From positions 1 through 32,397 of the forward strand of contig JAISOV010000011.1 of the NCBI GenBank assembly GCA_031275405.1: 32,397 nt of DNA, read 5' to 3'. The stretch comes from Clostridium sp. (GTDB lineage: Bacteria > Bacillota > Clostridia > Lachnospirales > Lachnospiraceae). The position numbers and the translations under genes are program-made. The notes below the pieces were generated by a model. The model saw only the letters and a program-made list of their open reading frames with translations, did not search any database and was not told the DNA's origin. Below, piece by piece: positions 8,609 through 16,419 of this stretch (position 1 is the stretch's first letter; every line of letters starts with the position of its first letter).

Positions 8609-9131
8609 ACTGATCCAGGCGAAGAAACAGGAAGTCGAATTGAAGAAACTGATTGCCTGTAACGAACGGACAGGCCGGTTCGGGCTGTCGCTGACGGAGG
8701 AAGCCGCTCAGGAACTGATGGTATGCAGGAATGAAAGCCTGAAGAAATACCGGAGAGTGGAGTTCGGGGAGGGGATCTTGGACAAGCTGATCGATGCTTT
8801 CTGCGATTCCCAGTACATTCATCAGGAGGATTACGTGGAGACACTGGAGAAGCTACAGGATATTTTTTACGAATATAAAAACGAGTCCAGGGACCGGCTG
8901 ACGGACGATGAACTGCTGACGTTCATGAGGGAGCAGTTTGAAAAAATCTGCTTCGGGGATCTGGACTATCTGGAGGGAACCTGCCTGCGTAACTTCGCGC
9001 AGGCCCTCCGGCACGGCTACAAAGGCTACCGGACAAACGGAGGCCGTGACGAATACGGGCAGTTCGACGAAGTGACGAGATGGGACAGCGAGCTGTATTT
9101 TGACGCGGCAAAAGAATTGTTCTGGGGCTGA
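8589..9131 (+). CDS. Conserved clostridial protein, DUF6323-like
   Basis: A 180-residue soluble protein, mostly charged and helical, with no signal peptide or membrane segment. It resembles, from memory, the DUF6323 family found in Lachnospiraceae beside DUF6179 genes; the name is not verified. It starts at GTG 8589 with AAGGAG eight bases upstream and overlaps the end of the methyltransferase gene by 20 bases. Features that can be seen include NERTGRFGLSLTEEAAQEL near the N-terminus and a C-terminal ALRHGYKGYRTNG. No catalytic motif is recognised. The position in the pfkA-SNF2 run and the next gene suggest that the two unknown proteins act together. Confidence 0.85.
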   Translation: MEEKIFELIQAKKQEVELKKLIACNERTGRFGLSLTEEAAQELMVCRNESLKKYRRVEFGEGILDKLIDAFCDSQYIHQEDYVETLEKLQDIFYEYKNESRDRLTDDELLTFMREQFEKICFGDLDYLEGTCLRNFAQALRHGYKGYRTNGGRDEYGQFDEVTRWDSELYFDAAKELFWG

Positions 9132-9157
9132 AACCGAACCTGCGTTTGGATGCGTGG

Positions 9158-9189
9158 TACGTCCGCCAAGGCGGGCAGACAGGAGCAGT
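9158..9189 (+). repeat. Hairpin-plus-RBS block, copy 1 of 2
   Basis: TACGTCCGCC followed by AAGGCGGGCAGACAGGAGCAG leads straight into the 9190 start codon. The GTCCGCC and GGCGGGC segments can pair. A close copy of both parts lies at 14540-14590 before the island lipoprotein gene. Confidence 0.6.
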
Positions 9190-10068
9190 ATGTTCTACGA
9201 AATCGAAGAGTTATTGCCCATGGTCGTCAAACTGACCGATAAGTACACTTCCAAGGAGAGCAGTTCCGTGCCTTATGAAAAGGCGCAGATGCTGATGGAA
9301 GCGGTTCTTTACTGTGTCCGGGAAGCGACGGGGGAGACGGAGGAAGAAACGGTCGGCACGCGGGCGCTTCGCGCCCGGGAAAAGCCGGACGCGGCGATTT
9401 TATACCAGAAGGGATATGAAAAAATTTTAGAAAAAGTATACCATGCCAAGGCGGTGTATGAGGAAGTGATCGCCGGATTTTCCGATTATCACTGCCGCAA
9501 CTACAAGGACACCGTCTTAGAGGGACTGCCCGTCTTTTTTGTGAAGTATGATCCCAAGTTCAACCCTCAGTCGCATATCCTGTCCCTGGATTATCCCCTG
9601 CTCACCGGGAATCCGCCGCTCGTGGGGATTGACCTGATCGCGCAGTATGTGGAGGGGATCCGGACAGAGAAACAGTTCCTGGACTGCTTCCCGGAGTCGC
9701 GTGTGGTCTCCCTGCTCCGGAAGATCCAGGCGGAGTACAAAACCCTGTATCTGGATAACATCTGCTATGCCGTCCTGCTACAGGCGCTCGGCTGTCTGAT
9801 CGCCGACCGCCCGGTGGAGCGGCTGTATCTGGACGCTGCGGATCTGGAGACCATCCGAAGCTATTTCCGGGATTCCCGGGAAAGCCTGGGGGAAATCGCA
9901 CATCAGCTGACCGGGCTGCTGCGGCTCCTGCTGAAAGAAATGGGTTTGCAGACCGGGTATTTTGAAAAGGCGGCAAGGGATTATGCGGTCAGGATCTACC
10001 ATGGACTCTGGGGCGCCGGGGCGGGAACCTGCTTCCAGACAGACGAAGACGGGTCGTGGGAAGCCTGA
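9190..10068 (+). CDS. Conserved clostridial protein, DUF6179-like
   Basis: A 292-residue predicted cytoplasmic protein of unknown function. It resembles, from memory, the DUF6179 family that usually neighbours DUF6323 proteins. Residues 1-110 are helical and acidic (EEETVGTRALRAREKP in a variable stretch). The rest has LPVFFVKYDPKFNPQSHILS, then a Leu-rich helical C-terminal half. ATG 9190 is chosen because AGGAG precedes it; the frame stays open upstream to 9100 across the end of the previous gene without a better start. It lies 58 bases after the DUF6323-like gene and just before the helicase. No enzymatic motif was recognised. Confidence 0.85.
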   Translation: MFYEIEELLPMVVKLTDKYTSKESSSVPYEKAQMLMEAVLYCVREATGETEEETVGTRALRAREKPDAAILYQKGYEKILEKVYHAKAVYEEVIAGFSDYHCRNYKDTVLEGLPVFFVKYDPKFNPQSHILSLDYPLLTGNPPLVGIDLIAQYVEGIRTEKQFLDCFPESRVVSLLRKIQAEYKTLYLDNICYAVLLQALGCLIADRPVERLYLDAADLETIRSYFRDSRESLGEIAHQLTGLLRLLLKEMGLQTGYFEKAARDYAVRIYHGLWGAGAGTCFQTDEDGSWEA

Positions 10069-10117
10069 AATCCAAGAGAAGCGCGCAGGGTTTTCGCTGG
10101 AAAGGATTCGCAGAGCT

Positions 10118-13100
10118 ATGCTGTCAAAATCAGAGATACGAAAAATGGCGAATGCCGCCGCGTACCTGCGGGGAGTGGATCTTTGCCGCCTGAACAGGGT
10201 GGAGGAGCTTCAGGTGAGGCCGGGGACGGAAACGGACGTCCTGCGGGCCAAAGTGAAGGGAAGCGGGCGCAATGGCTATAACGTGTATATCGCCTACCAC
10301 AGGGAGCGTCACAGCCTGGTGCAGACCAGCTGTGACTGTCCGGCGTTTTTCAGCTATAGAGGGATCTGTAAGCACTGCGTGGCAGTCCTGCTGACCTATC
10401 TGGACTACAAGAAGCATGACGGCGGTACGGCTTGGGCGAACCGGACGGACGGCGGCCCGGCGCAGGGCGAAGTATGGGCGGAGGAAGACCTGGCGCCGGA
10501 AATACCCACGACTCCGGCGATGAAACTGCTGCTCTCAAAGCAGCTGCTTCGCCGGACGGCGCCGATCCTGCAAAGGGACGTATACGGGAAAGTACGTCTG
10601 GAACCGTACCTGACCTGCGACAGCCAAAAAATCTGCCTGGAGTTCAAGATCGGAATCACGCACATGTATGTCCTAAAAGACGTATTTGAGTTTGGCCGCA
10701 ACATGGAAGGACAGGCAGACTTCCGCTATGGGCAGAAGCTGCGGATCGCACATATCCCGGAAGCCTTTGAGGAAGAGTCCCGTCCTCTGGTAGGATTTCT
10801 GCTCAACTGGATACGGCAGAACCGGAAACGTTATCTACAGCCCGACTATTACGGATACGGCGGCCTTACCGCCAAGACCCGGGTGATGTCGCTCAGCACG
10901 GGGGAGCTGGAGGAACTGGTGGACGCCGCCGGGGAAAATGGGATCGCCGCCAGCCTGGACACCTTGGGGGAGGGGAAGTGGTTCCTGACGGAGGAAGATC
11001 TGCCGCGCACCTTGGAAATCACCGGCACCGGGCAGGGGATCCTGCTCAAGACGAACGCGTTCTATGGTTTTGTATGCAGCACCTGCCGTCTCTATTTTCA
11101 TGACGGGAAAATATACAAGGTCTTACTGGAGGAAATCGCTCCTATTCAGGATTTTCTGGACTGTATCCATCAGGTTCCGGATCAGACTGTCCGTATCGGC
11201 AGAAACGACGTGCCTTTGTTCTGCCGGGAAATGCTTCCCATACTGGAAAAATATTTTGAATGTAAAAAAATCGCGTTCCGGGAATCGGAGTACGGAATGC
11301 CCACGGCTTCTTTTGAAATCTATCTGGACGCGCCCCAGCGGGATTTCGTCACCTGTAAGGTGCTGGCGGTCTACGGTGAGCAGAAATATAATGTCTTCGA
11401 TACGAAGAACGGCGCGGAGCAGAGGGAGCCGGTCAGGGAAATGGAAGTCCGGATGTTCGTTTCTGATTATTTCAATGCTTATGAGGAAGCCGAAGAAGCG
11501 TTGGTGCTGGCGGAGGATGAAGATCGCCTTTATGAACTGCTGGCATATGGTATCCCGAAAATGCAGGAGCAGGCGGAGGTTTTTGTTTCCGATACGATGA
11601 AACGCCTGAAAGTGGCCCAGGCGCCCTCCGTAGGGGTGGGGGTAGCTCTTTCCGGGAACTTATTAGAGCTGACAGTCACGTCCGGGGATCTTTCCAGGGA
11701 ACAGATCATAGAAATTTTATCCAAGTACAACAAGAAAAAGAAATTCTACCGCCTGAAAAACGGCGACTTCGTGAATCTGGAAGGGGAAGGGCTGAGCGCC
11801 CTGATGGAGCTGAAAACGGGGCTGAACCTGACAGAGAGGCAGCTTCTGCAGGGACGGCTGGCGCTGCCGAAATACCGTGCGCTTTATCTGGATGCGGAGC
11901 TGAAAGAGTGGCAGTCTCTGCGCGCCGCCAAGGACAAGGAATTCCGCGCGCTGGTGCGGAACATGAAGACGGTGGAGGACAACGACTTTGAGGTTCCGCC
12001 GTCTCTGGAAGATACGCTGCGGGAATATCAGAAGAGGGGTTTCCTATGGCTGAAAACGCTGAAACAGAATGGCTTCGGCGGCATCCTGGCGGACGACATG
12101 GGGCTTGGGAAGACCGTACAGGTGATCGCGTTCTTCGTGTCGGAACGGCAGGAGGGATCGGGCGCCGGGCGGTGCCTGGTCGTATCGCCGGCTTCTCTGG
12201 TGTACAACTGGAACAGCGAGATCGAGAGGTTCGCCCCCTCCTTGAGCGTCAGGATGGTGGTGGGAACGGCGGCGGAAAGGCGGGCGCTGATCCGGGAAGC
12301 CGGGGAGCAGGACATCCTGCTGACTTCTTATGACCTGCTGAAACGGGATATTGAGCATTATCAGGACATGACGTTTTCCTGTCAGGTCATTGACGAAGCG
12401 CAGTTCATCAAGAACTGCCACACACAGACCGCACGGGCGGTGAAGCTGGTGGAGGCGGGCTTTAAGGTGGCATTGACCGGAACCCCGGTGGAGAACCGGT
12501 TAAGCGAGCTGTGGAGCATTTTCGACTATCTCATGCCCGGCTTCCTGTATACGTACCAGAAATTCCGGACGGATCTCGAGACCCCGATCGTCCAGAACGG
12601 CGAGGAAGCGGCTCTGCTGCGATTGCAGAAGATGATCAAGCCTTTCGTGCTGCGGCGGCTGAAAAGGGATGTCCTGAAAGACCTGCCGGATAAGCTGGAA
12701 GAGGACGTGTACGCCAGGCCGGAGGGGGAACAGCAGAAGCTCTATGACGCCCATGTGAAGCGGCTCCAGATGCTGCTGGACAAGCAGACGGAGGCGGAAT
12801 TCCGTACCTCTAAGATCCAGATCCTGTCTGAGCTGACGAAGCTGCGTCAGCTCTGCTGTGACCCGGCGCTGCTGTATGAGGATTACGGGGGGAATTCCGC
12901 GAAGACGGAGATGTGCCTGGAGCTGATCGGGAACGCGGTGAACGGCGGGCATAAGATCCTGCTGTTCTCCCAGTTCACTTCCATGCTGGAACGGCTGCAG
13001 GAGCGGCTTCTGGAGCGGAAGATTTCCTTTTATACGCTGACCGGCTCTACCGGCAAGGAAAAGAGGAAACAGCTGGTGGAGGATTTCAACAAGGATCTGA

Positions 13101-13405
13101 CGTCGGTGTTCTGCATTTCCCTGAAAGCGGGGGGAACGGGGCTGAACCTGGCGTCTGCGGACATCGTGATCCATTACGACCCGTGGTGGAACCTGGCCGT
13201 GCAGGAGCAGGCCACGGACAGGGCGCACCGGATCGGGCAGAAGAACGTGGTGACGGTGTACAGGCTGCTCGTCAAGGGAACGATCGAGGAAAACATCACG
13301 AAGCTGCAGGAGAGGAAGAGGGAACTGGCGCAGCAGGTGCTGGGCGGCGAGGGGATGGACAGCGGAAGCTTCACGCGGGAGGAACTGCTGGAGCTGCTGA
13401 AATAG
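10118..13405 (+). CDS. SWIM zinc-finger SNF2-family helicase
   Basis: A 1095-residue ATP-dependent DNA translocase of the bacterial SNF2/RapA-like class. The N-terminal SWIM zinc finger has Cys72, Cys74, Cys84 and His86 (CDC then CKH). A long SNF2-associated region follows. The motor has DDMGLGKT (659-666), DEAQ (759-762), LTGTPVENRLSELWSIFDYL, and a C-terminal lobe with SQFTSMLERL, KAGGTGLNLASADIVIHYDP and TDRAHRIGQKN. The start is uncertain: the frame is open from 9962, overlapping the previous gene by 107 bases. ATG 10118 is preferred because it avoids that overlap and starts just before the conserved part. The role in DNA repair or chromosome remodelling is inferred from the family. Confidence 0.95.
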   Translation: MLSKSEIRKMANAAAYLRGVDLCRLNRVEELQVRPGTETDVLRAKVKGSGRNGYNVYIAYHRERHSLVQTSCDCPAFFSYRGICKHCVAVLLTYLDYKKHDGGTAWANRTDGGPAQGEVWAEEDLAPEIPTTPAMKLLLSKQLLRRTAPILQRDVYGKVRLEPYLTCDSQKICLEFKIGITHMYVLKDVFEFGRNMEGQADFRYGQKLRIAHIPEAFEEESRPLVGFLLNWIRQNRKRYLQPDYYGYGGLTAKTRVMSLSTGELEELVDAAGENGIAASLDTLGEGKWFLTEEDLPRTLEITGTGQGILLKTNAFYGFVCSTCRLYFHDGKIYKVLLEEIAPIQDFLDCIHQVPDQTVRIGRNDVPLFCREMLPILEKYFECKKIAFRESEYGMPTASFEIYLDAPQRDFVTCKVLAVYGEQKYNVFDTKNGAEQREPVREMEVRMFVSDYFNAYEEAEEALVLAEDEDRLYELLAYGIPKMQEQAEVFVSDTMKRLKVAQAPSVGVGVALSGNLLELTVTSGDLSREQIIEILSKYNKKKKFYRLKNGDFVNLEGEGLSALMELKTGLNLTERQLLQGRLALPKYRALYLDAELKEWQSLRAAKDKEFRALVRNMKTVEDNDFEVPPSLEDTLREYQKRGFLWLKTLKQNGFGGILADDMGLGKTVQVIAFFVSERQEGSGAGRCLVVSPASLVYNWNSEIERFAPSLSVRMVVGTAAERRALIREAGEQDILLTSYDLLKRDIEHYQDMTFSCQVIDEAQFIKNCHTQTARAVKLVEAGFKVALTGTPVENRLSELWSIFDYLMPGFLYTYQKFRTDLETPIVQNGEEAALLRLQKMIKPFVLRRLKRDVLKDLPDKLEEDVYARPEGEQQKLYDAHVKRLQMLLDKQTEAEFRTSKIQILSELTKLRQLCCDPALLYEDYGGNSAKTEMCLELIGNAVNGGHKILLFSQFTSMLERLQERLLERKISFYTLTGSTGKEKRKQLVEDFNKDLTSVFCISLKAGGTGLNLASADIVIHYDPWWNLAVQEQATDRAHRIGQKNVVTVYRLLVKGTIEENITKLQERKRELAQQVLGGEGMDSGSFTREELLELLK
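13103..13136 (+). repeat. SNF2 segment with a near-identical copy at 16031-16064
   Basis: These 34 bases of the helicase gene, encoding part of SVFCISLKAGGT, match 16031-16064 at 32 positions. The other copy is in a different reading frame at the 3' end of the LytTR gene. Confidence 0.75.
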
Positions 13406-13733
13406 GGGAAGACCGAGGGCGGCCGCGCAGCCGCTTAGAAAGCCGTGAGCTGCTCCGGCGAGATACCATCCTGCCTTGTCGGGCCTTTCCTGGATTTCCA
13501 GCCCGTCTCGGGGCATTTTGGCTCCGTGACCCAGAGTGATCCCTCCTTTTTTCGTCCGTGAGAATGAAATGATAGGAAGTGTTATTTCCTACAGCTATAT
13601 CCTGTTATGCCATGGAGTGCCTGTCAATCGGTGCGTTCCATCTTGGTTTCTGGCGTGAAAAGAAGCGGGCGTGAGAGAGGTAAACGCGGATAAGCATTTT
13701 ACGAAAGAAAAAAGGCGCTTCACGAACATGCGG
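13406..13733. other. Intergenic left edge of the AT-rich island, no gene seen
   Basis: The first part is GC-rich like the helicase gene. From about 13550 the composition becomes AT-richer. No terminator with a T-run, no RNA gene and no credible coding sequence was found. A reading frame without start codon stays open from 13684 to about 14040 but has no recognisable content. Confidence 0.5.
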
Positions 13734-13763
13734 TTGCGTCACAACGTATGATAAAGCTATAAT
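13734..13763 (+). promoter_or_regulatory. Island promoter ahead of protease 1
   Basis: TTGCGT (13734-13739), an 18-base spacer and a perfect TATAAT (13758-13763) form a strong sigma-A-type promoter. Transcription from near 13770 would give a leader of about 180 bases before the protease gene. Confidence 0.75.
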
Positions 13764-13797
13764 AAAGAAAAGTGAAACAGGACAAGGATGTTGGAAA

Positions 13798-13819
13798 GGA
13801 GGTGGAATCTATGATTTAG
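13798..13819 (+). promoter_or_regulatory. Perfect Shine-Dalgarno followed by a two-codon ORF
   Basis: AAAGGAGG lies eight bases ahead of ATG ATT TAG (13811-13819) in the protease 1 leader. It is either a minimal upstream ORF or the wreck of a former gene start. A similar ATG CGT TAG after GGAAAGGGAG occurs near 17815. Confidence 0.45.
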
Positions 13820-13951
13820 TCGGTGGCGGAAGAGTTGCTTTAGAACACGTATTCGCAGAAAGAGAGATAAGAATTATCATCAAGATACTGCGGAAAGCCG
13901 ACGTTTTCATAACGTCTGTGCCTTGCATGGCGCGAAAGGATGGGTGTCAGA

Positions 13952-14494
13952 ATGAAGAAATCAAGAAAGATAAGTGGTATGATTCTTGCTTTAGCCCTTG
14001 CATTCCATTTCTCACTGGCTGTTTTTGCGGCCGATCCCTATAATAACTACGGGTCGCAGAGCGGAAATATTTCTGTACAAAGTTATTCCAGCTCTTACAA
14101 TAGCACATGGGTTGGTTATCTTGACAACGGTCGAGCCGCGTGGAATAACTCCACGGCAAATGTCACGATTTCAACCTCTTCTTCAAGCAGCAATACGATA
14201 CAAGCCGCACAATATGCCGATAGCTGGTATGGTTTATGTACTCAGACTTATAATACCTCAACAGGTTATACCACACAGTTTACCATTCAAATTAATGCTA
14301 GGACAATAGCTGCTGATGCCACGAATAACGCCAACTTTGCAAAGAGTACCATTGCGCATGAATTCGGGCATGTTTTTTGGTTATGTGATAATCCTTCTAC
14401 CACATCGTCCTCTTTAATGAAGTATACCAGGGATCGCAACACATTGACAACACCTCAGACTTTTGATATTAACAACGTAAACGCAAAATATTGA
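13952..14494 (+). CDS. Small secreted matrixin-like zinc metalloprotease 1
   Basis: A 180-residue exported protein. Residues 1-27 are a classic signal peptide (KKSRK, hydrophobic core, cleavage near VFA/AD). The mature part is rich in Ser, Thr and Asn, with RAAWNNSTANVTIST and AHEFGHVFWLCDN. HEFGH at 136-140 supplies two zinc-binding histidines and the catalytic Glu137. The third ligand position carries Asp146, and Trp replaces the usual Gly. SLMKY (Met156) can serve as the Met-turn. This fits a small metzincin of the matrixin/snapalysin type without an N-terminal propeptide. The start at 13952 gives the proper signal peptide; an ATG at 13940 is in frame. An anchored partner gene follows. The substrate is unknown. 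Confidence 0.8.
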   Translation: MKKSRKISGMILALALAFHFSLAVFAADPYNNYGSQSGNISVQSYSSSYNSTWVGYLDNGRAAWNNSTANVTISTSSSSSNTIQAAQYADSWYGLCTQTYNTSTGYTTQFTIQINARTIAADATNNANFAKSTIAHEFGHVFWLCDNPSTTSSSLMKYTRDRNTLTTPQTFDINNVNAKY

Positions 14495-14539
14495 TCCAGG
14501 AAGGTTAAGCTGAAAGAGGCTTTCCGCTTTCCTGATTTG

Positions 14540-14590
14540 TACGTCCGCCCAAGACGCTTTCCAGACCAAGGCGGACAGATGGGAGCAGCT
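14540..14590 (+). repeat. Hairpin-plus-RBS block, copy 2 of 2
   Basis: TACGTCCGCC (14540-14549) and AAGGCGGACAGATGGGAGCAG (14568-14588) flank a 17-base insert. Otherwise the block matches the one before the DUF6179-like gene at 9158-9189. GTCCGCC and GGCGGAC can form a perfect 7-bp stem just before the ribosome binding site GGGAG. Confidence 0.6.
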
Positions 14591-15160
14591 ATGAAAAAAG
14601 GACTTTTTCCATTTCTTTTTGTTACGGTTGTCACAGCCGCTGCCGGCGTCCTCTGCGCGTGCGGCCGGACAGTCGGCGAACAGGAAACCGGCAGGTATGT
14701 CACCGTCATACACGCGGATTATCCGGAATACGATACCGCCGGTTCTCTCGTAGAAGCCGTAGATCTCGTTTTTTCCGGCGAGGTAAAAAGTGTCTCTTAT
14801 GAGCTTCTGGATGTCAGGTCAGAAGACGGCGCCGACTCCATGACAGGGTTCGCAGGAGCCGGAAGCATACCCTACACAATCTTTGAGATTGAAGTCTCTG
14901 ACGTCTATAAGGGTGATGTCCCCGGAACGACGGTCTATTTGAAACGCCCCGGCGGCACTCTGGATACCGGCGAATATGTGCTGGAGGGCGCGGCGGCTGT
15001 TACGGTCGGCAGAAACTATCTGTTTGCCGCCCAGACGTATGAAGATACTTACCCCAGTTTTGCCAATGCGACGCAGTCCGCTTATGATCTGGATGCTTCG
15101 GCTACAGAGTCTGCCGATGGCGGCATCGCGCTGTCTGAAATCCTGGCTCTGTTTGAGTGA
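14591..15160 (+). CDS. Lipoprotein with a predicted NTR/TIMP-like domain, partner of protease 1
   Basis: A 189-residue protein with a lipoprotein signal peptide, lipid-modified cysteine most likely Cys24 in LCACG. The mature region has VDLVFSGEVKSV, then PYTIFEIEVSDVYKGDVPG, a PGG turn and GRNYLFAAQTYEDTYP. The order of exposed strand, KGD-P turn, GG and a tyrosine-rich closing strand resembles NTR-type OB folds, including animal TIMPs. This is a fold-level impression from memory and is not verified. The same landmarks recur in the protein at 16991-17632, which also follows a matrixin-like protease. The likely role is to inhibit, anchor or give immunity to the neighbouring protease at the cell surface. 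GGGAG lies six bases from the start. Confidence 0.7.
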   Translation: MKKGLFPFLFVTVVTAAAGVLCACGRTVGEQETGRYVTVIHADYPEYDTAGSLVEAVDLVFSGEVKSVSYELLDVRSEDGADSMTGFAGAGSIPYTIFEIEVSDVYKGDVPGTTVYLKRPGGTLDTGEYVLEGAAAVTVGRNYLFAAQTYEDTYPSFANATQSAYDLDASATESADGGIALSEILALFE

Positions 15161-15218
15161 CCCTGCCCATCCCTTACGGTACCTGCATGAATCTGTCTGA
15201 AAAATCCAGTATTTCCAG

Positions 15219-15263
15219 AACCAGAAGAAGCAGGTGGAAAAGCAAGAAGATCTATGCTATACT
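15219..15263 (+). promoter_or_regulatory. Duplicated promoter block A, ahead of the LytTR gene
   Basis: This 45-base segment matches 17701-17745 at 39 positions and ends in a TATACT -10 box. TGGAAA lies 17 bases upstream as a weak -35. The weak -35 and strong conservation suggest an activator site, perhaps for the LytTR protein itself. Confidence 0.6.
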
Positions 15264-15341
15264 TACCATATTCCCCATGAGGAGCGTGGGAGAAGAGGAA
15301 GAGGGTTCTGTTTCTATGCGCACAGGATAAGGGGAACGCAT

Positions 15342-16052
15342 ATGAAAAATATCCTATTGGGAATCTGTGGAGACAGCAAATCCAGGGCAGGTCGGCTGTG
15401 GGCGGATCTTTCTGAATATGCGGAGATCCGCCGTGAGGGCATCACGGTGCAGCTGTATGAGTCCGCGGAAAGTTATCTGCGCAGGAAGGAGCCTGCGGAT
15501 GTTCTGCTGCTGAATACCGAGCTGCGAGGGATCTCCGGAATCCAGCTGAAAAATCTCCTGGCGAAAAGAAAAAGCGAGGAGGCGATCCTGTTTGTCGCGG
15601 AGTACAGCCGTTCCATGAAAGAGGCTTTCGGGAAGAATGTATATGGCTTCCTGGAACAGCCCATCCGGAAAGAAAGCCTGTTTGAGGTTTTAGACATCGT
15701 CATGGAAGACCTGAAAAAGGTTCCGCGCAGCTTAGGATTACCGATGGATCAGGACGGGAGGATCCTGCTTTCCAGTATTCTTTATATCAAGGCGGCGGAT
15801 AAATATGTGGAGATCTATACGGACACGGGAAGGAAGGTAGGATATTACAGCCTGAAAAAATGTGAGGAAGTGTTAGACCCGACCGGCTTTGCGCGGGTAC
15901 ATAGATCCTATCTCATCCATTTCATGCATGTGGCGGCTGTCATGAATGGCCATGCCAAAATGTCCGATGGTACGGAAGTGCCGCTTGCGCGGGGTACGAC
16001 GAAGCAAGTGAGAAAAGAGTTTTATGCTTATCGGTGTTCCGCATTTCCCTGA
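15342..16052 (+). CDS. LytTR-family regulator with a degenerate receiver domain
   Basis: A 236-residue AgrA/LytR-type regulator. Residues 1-120 align with a CheY-like receiver but the catalytic set is lost: the phospho-acceptor Asp is Asn58 (LLLNTEL), the conserved Thr/Ser is Ala86 (FVAEYS) and the conserved Lys is Gln106 (LEQPI). Only one Asp of the acidic pair remains (Asp11). Residues about 137-230 are an intact LytTR DNA-binding domain with ILYIKAADKYVEIYT and GFARVHRSYLIH. It probably acts without phosphorylation, and no histidine kinase gene adjoins it. ATG 15342 has AAGGGG seven bases upstream. The last few codons (RCSAFP) lie in a segment copied from, or shared with, the SNF2 gene. 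Confidence 0.88.
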   Translation: MKNILLGICGDSKSRAGRLWADLSEYAEIRREGITVQLYESAESYLRRKEPADVLLLNTELRGISGIQLKNLLAKRKSEEAILFVAEYSRSMKEAFGKNVYGFLEQPIRKESLFEVLDIVMEDLKKVPRSLGLPMDQDGRILLSSILYIKAADKYVEIYTDTGRKVGYYSLKKCEEVLDPTGFARVHRSYLIHFMHVAAVMNGHAKMSDGTEVPLARGTTKQVRKEFYAYRCSAFP

Positions 16053-16064
16053 AAGCGGGAGGAA
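16031..16064 (+). repeat. SNF2-like 34-bp scrap at the LytTR 3' end
   Basis: It matches 13103-13136 at 32 of 34 positions. It contains the LytTR stop codon and the GGAGG used by the sigma-factor remnant. Confidence 0.75.
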
Positions 16065-16068
16065 TCCT

Positions 16069-16300
16069 ATGGCTCTTGAGCAAAAAACGAAGTTCTATGA
16101 GGAACTAATGGAGGATATGTACAGGGTGCTTACCGACTATGCCCGACTGCGGGTAGATGAGTCAGCGGACGTGGACGGACATCGTTCAGGACGTCTGTCT
16201 GCTTGCGTGGGAGAGGATTGACGACAACAATACGCAATATCTTGAATGGATCATCATAGATATTACGGATAGGACAAAAGGAAAAGAGTACATCCAATGA
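16069..16300 (+). pseudogene. Frameshifted remnant of an ECF-type sigma factor (region 2)
   Basis: ATG 16069, with GGAGG six bases upstream, starts MALEQKTKFYEELMEDMYRV, which looks like the N-terminus of a sigma-70 family factor. Near 16170-16178 the frame shifts by one base, and the other frame continues as DIVQDVCLLAWERIDD, a textbook sigma region 2 motif, then IIIDITDRTKGKEYIQ and a stop at 16298-16300. Without the shift the first frame ends at 16221. Region 4 is absent, so the gene is both frameshifted and truncated. It lies 16 bases after the LytTR gene and probably once formed an operon with it. Whether a short product is still made is unknown. Confidence 0.65.
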
Positions 16301-16419
16301 AACAAAATATCAAGAAAGTCGTATGCACACAAGGGGAAATGATACAACGAATCTCATGGCAGATGGCTGTGCATGAGATGCTGTCCTTGCGTACAGTAGA
16401 AATTTGGAGGTCATTATTT

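Noticed and set aside
12500-13516. Minus-strand frame of 338 codons with a strong AAGGAGGG upstream
   Set aside because: It is antisense to the SNF2 motor domain and its translation has no family features.
13684-14040. Open frame across the island leader containing GGGIYDLVGGGRVALEHVFA
   Set aside because: There is no in-frame start with a ribosome binding site and it ends inside protease 1; possibly a gene relic but unsupported.
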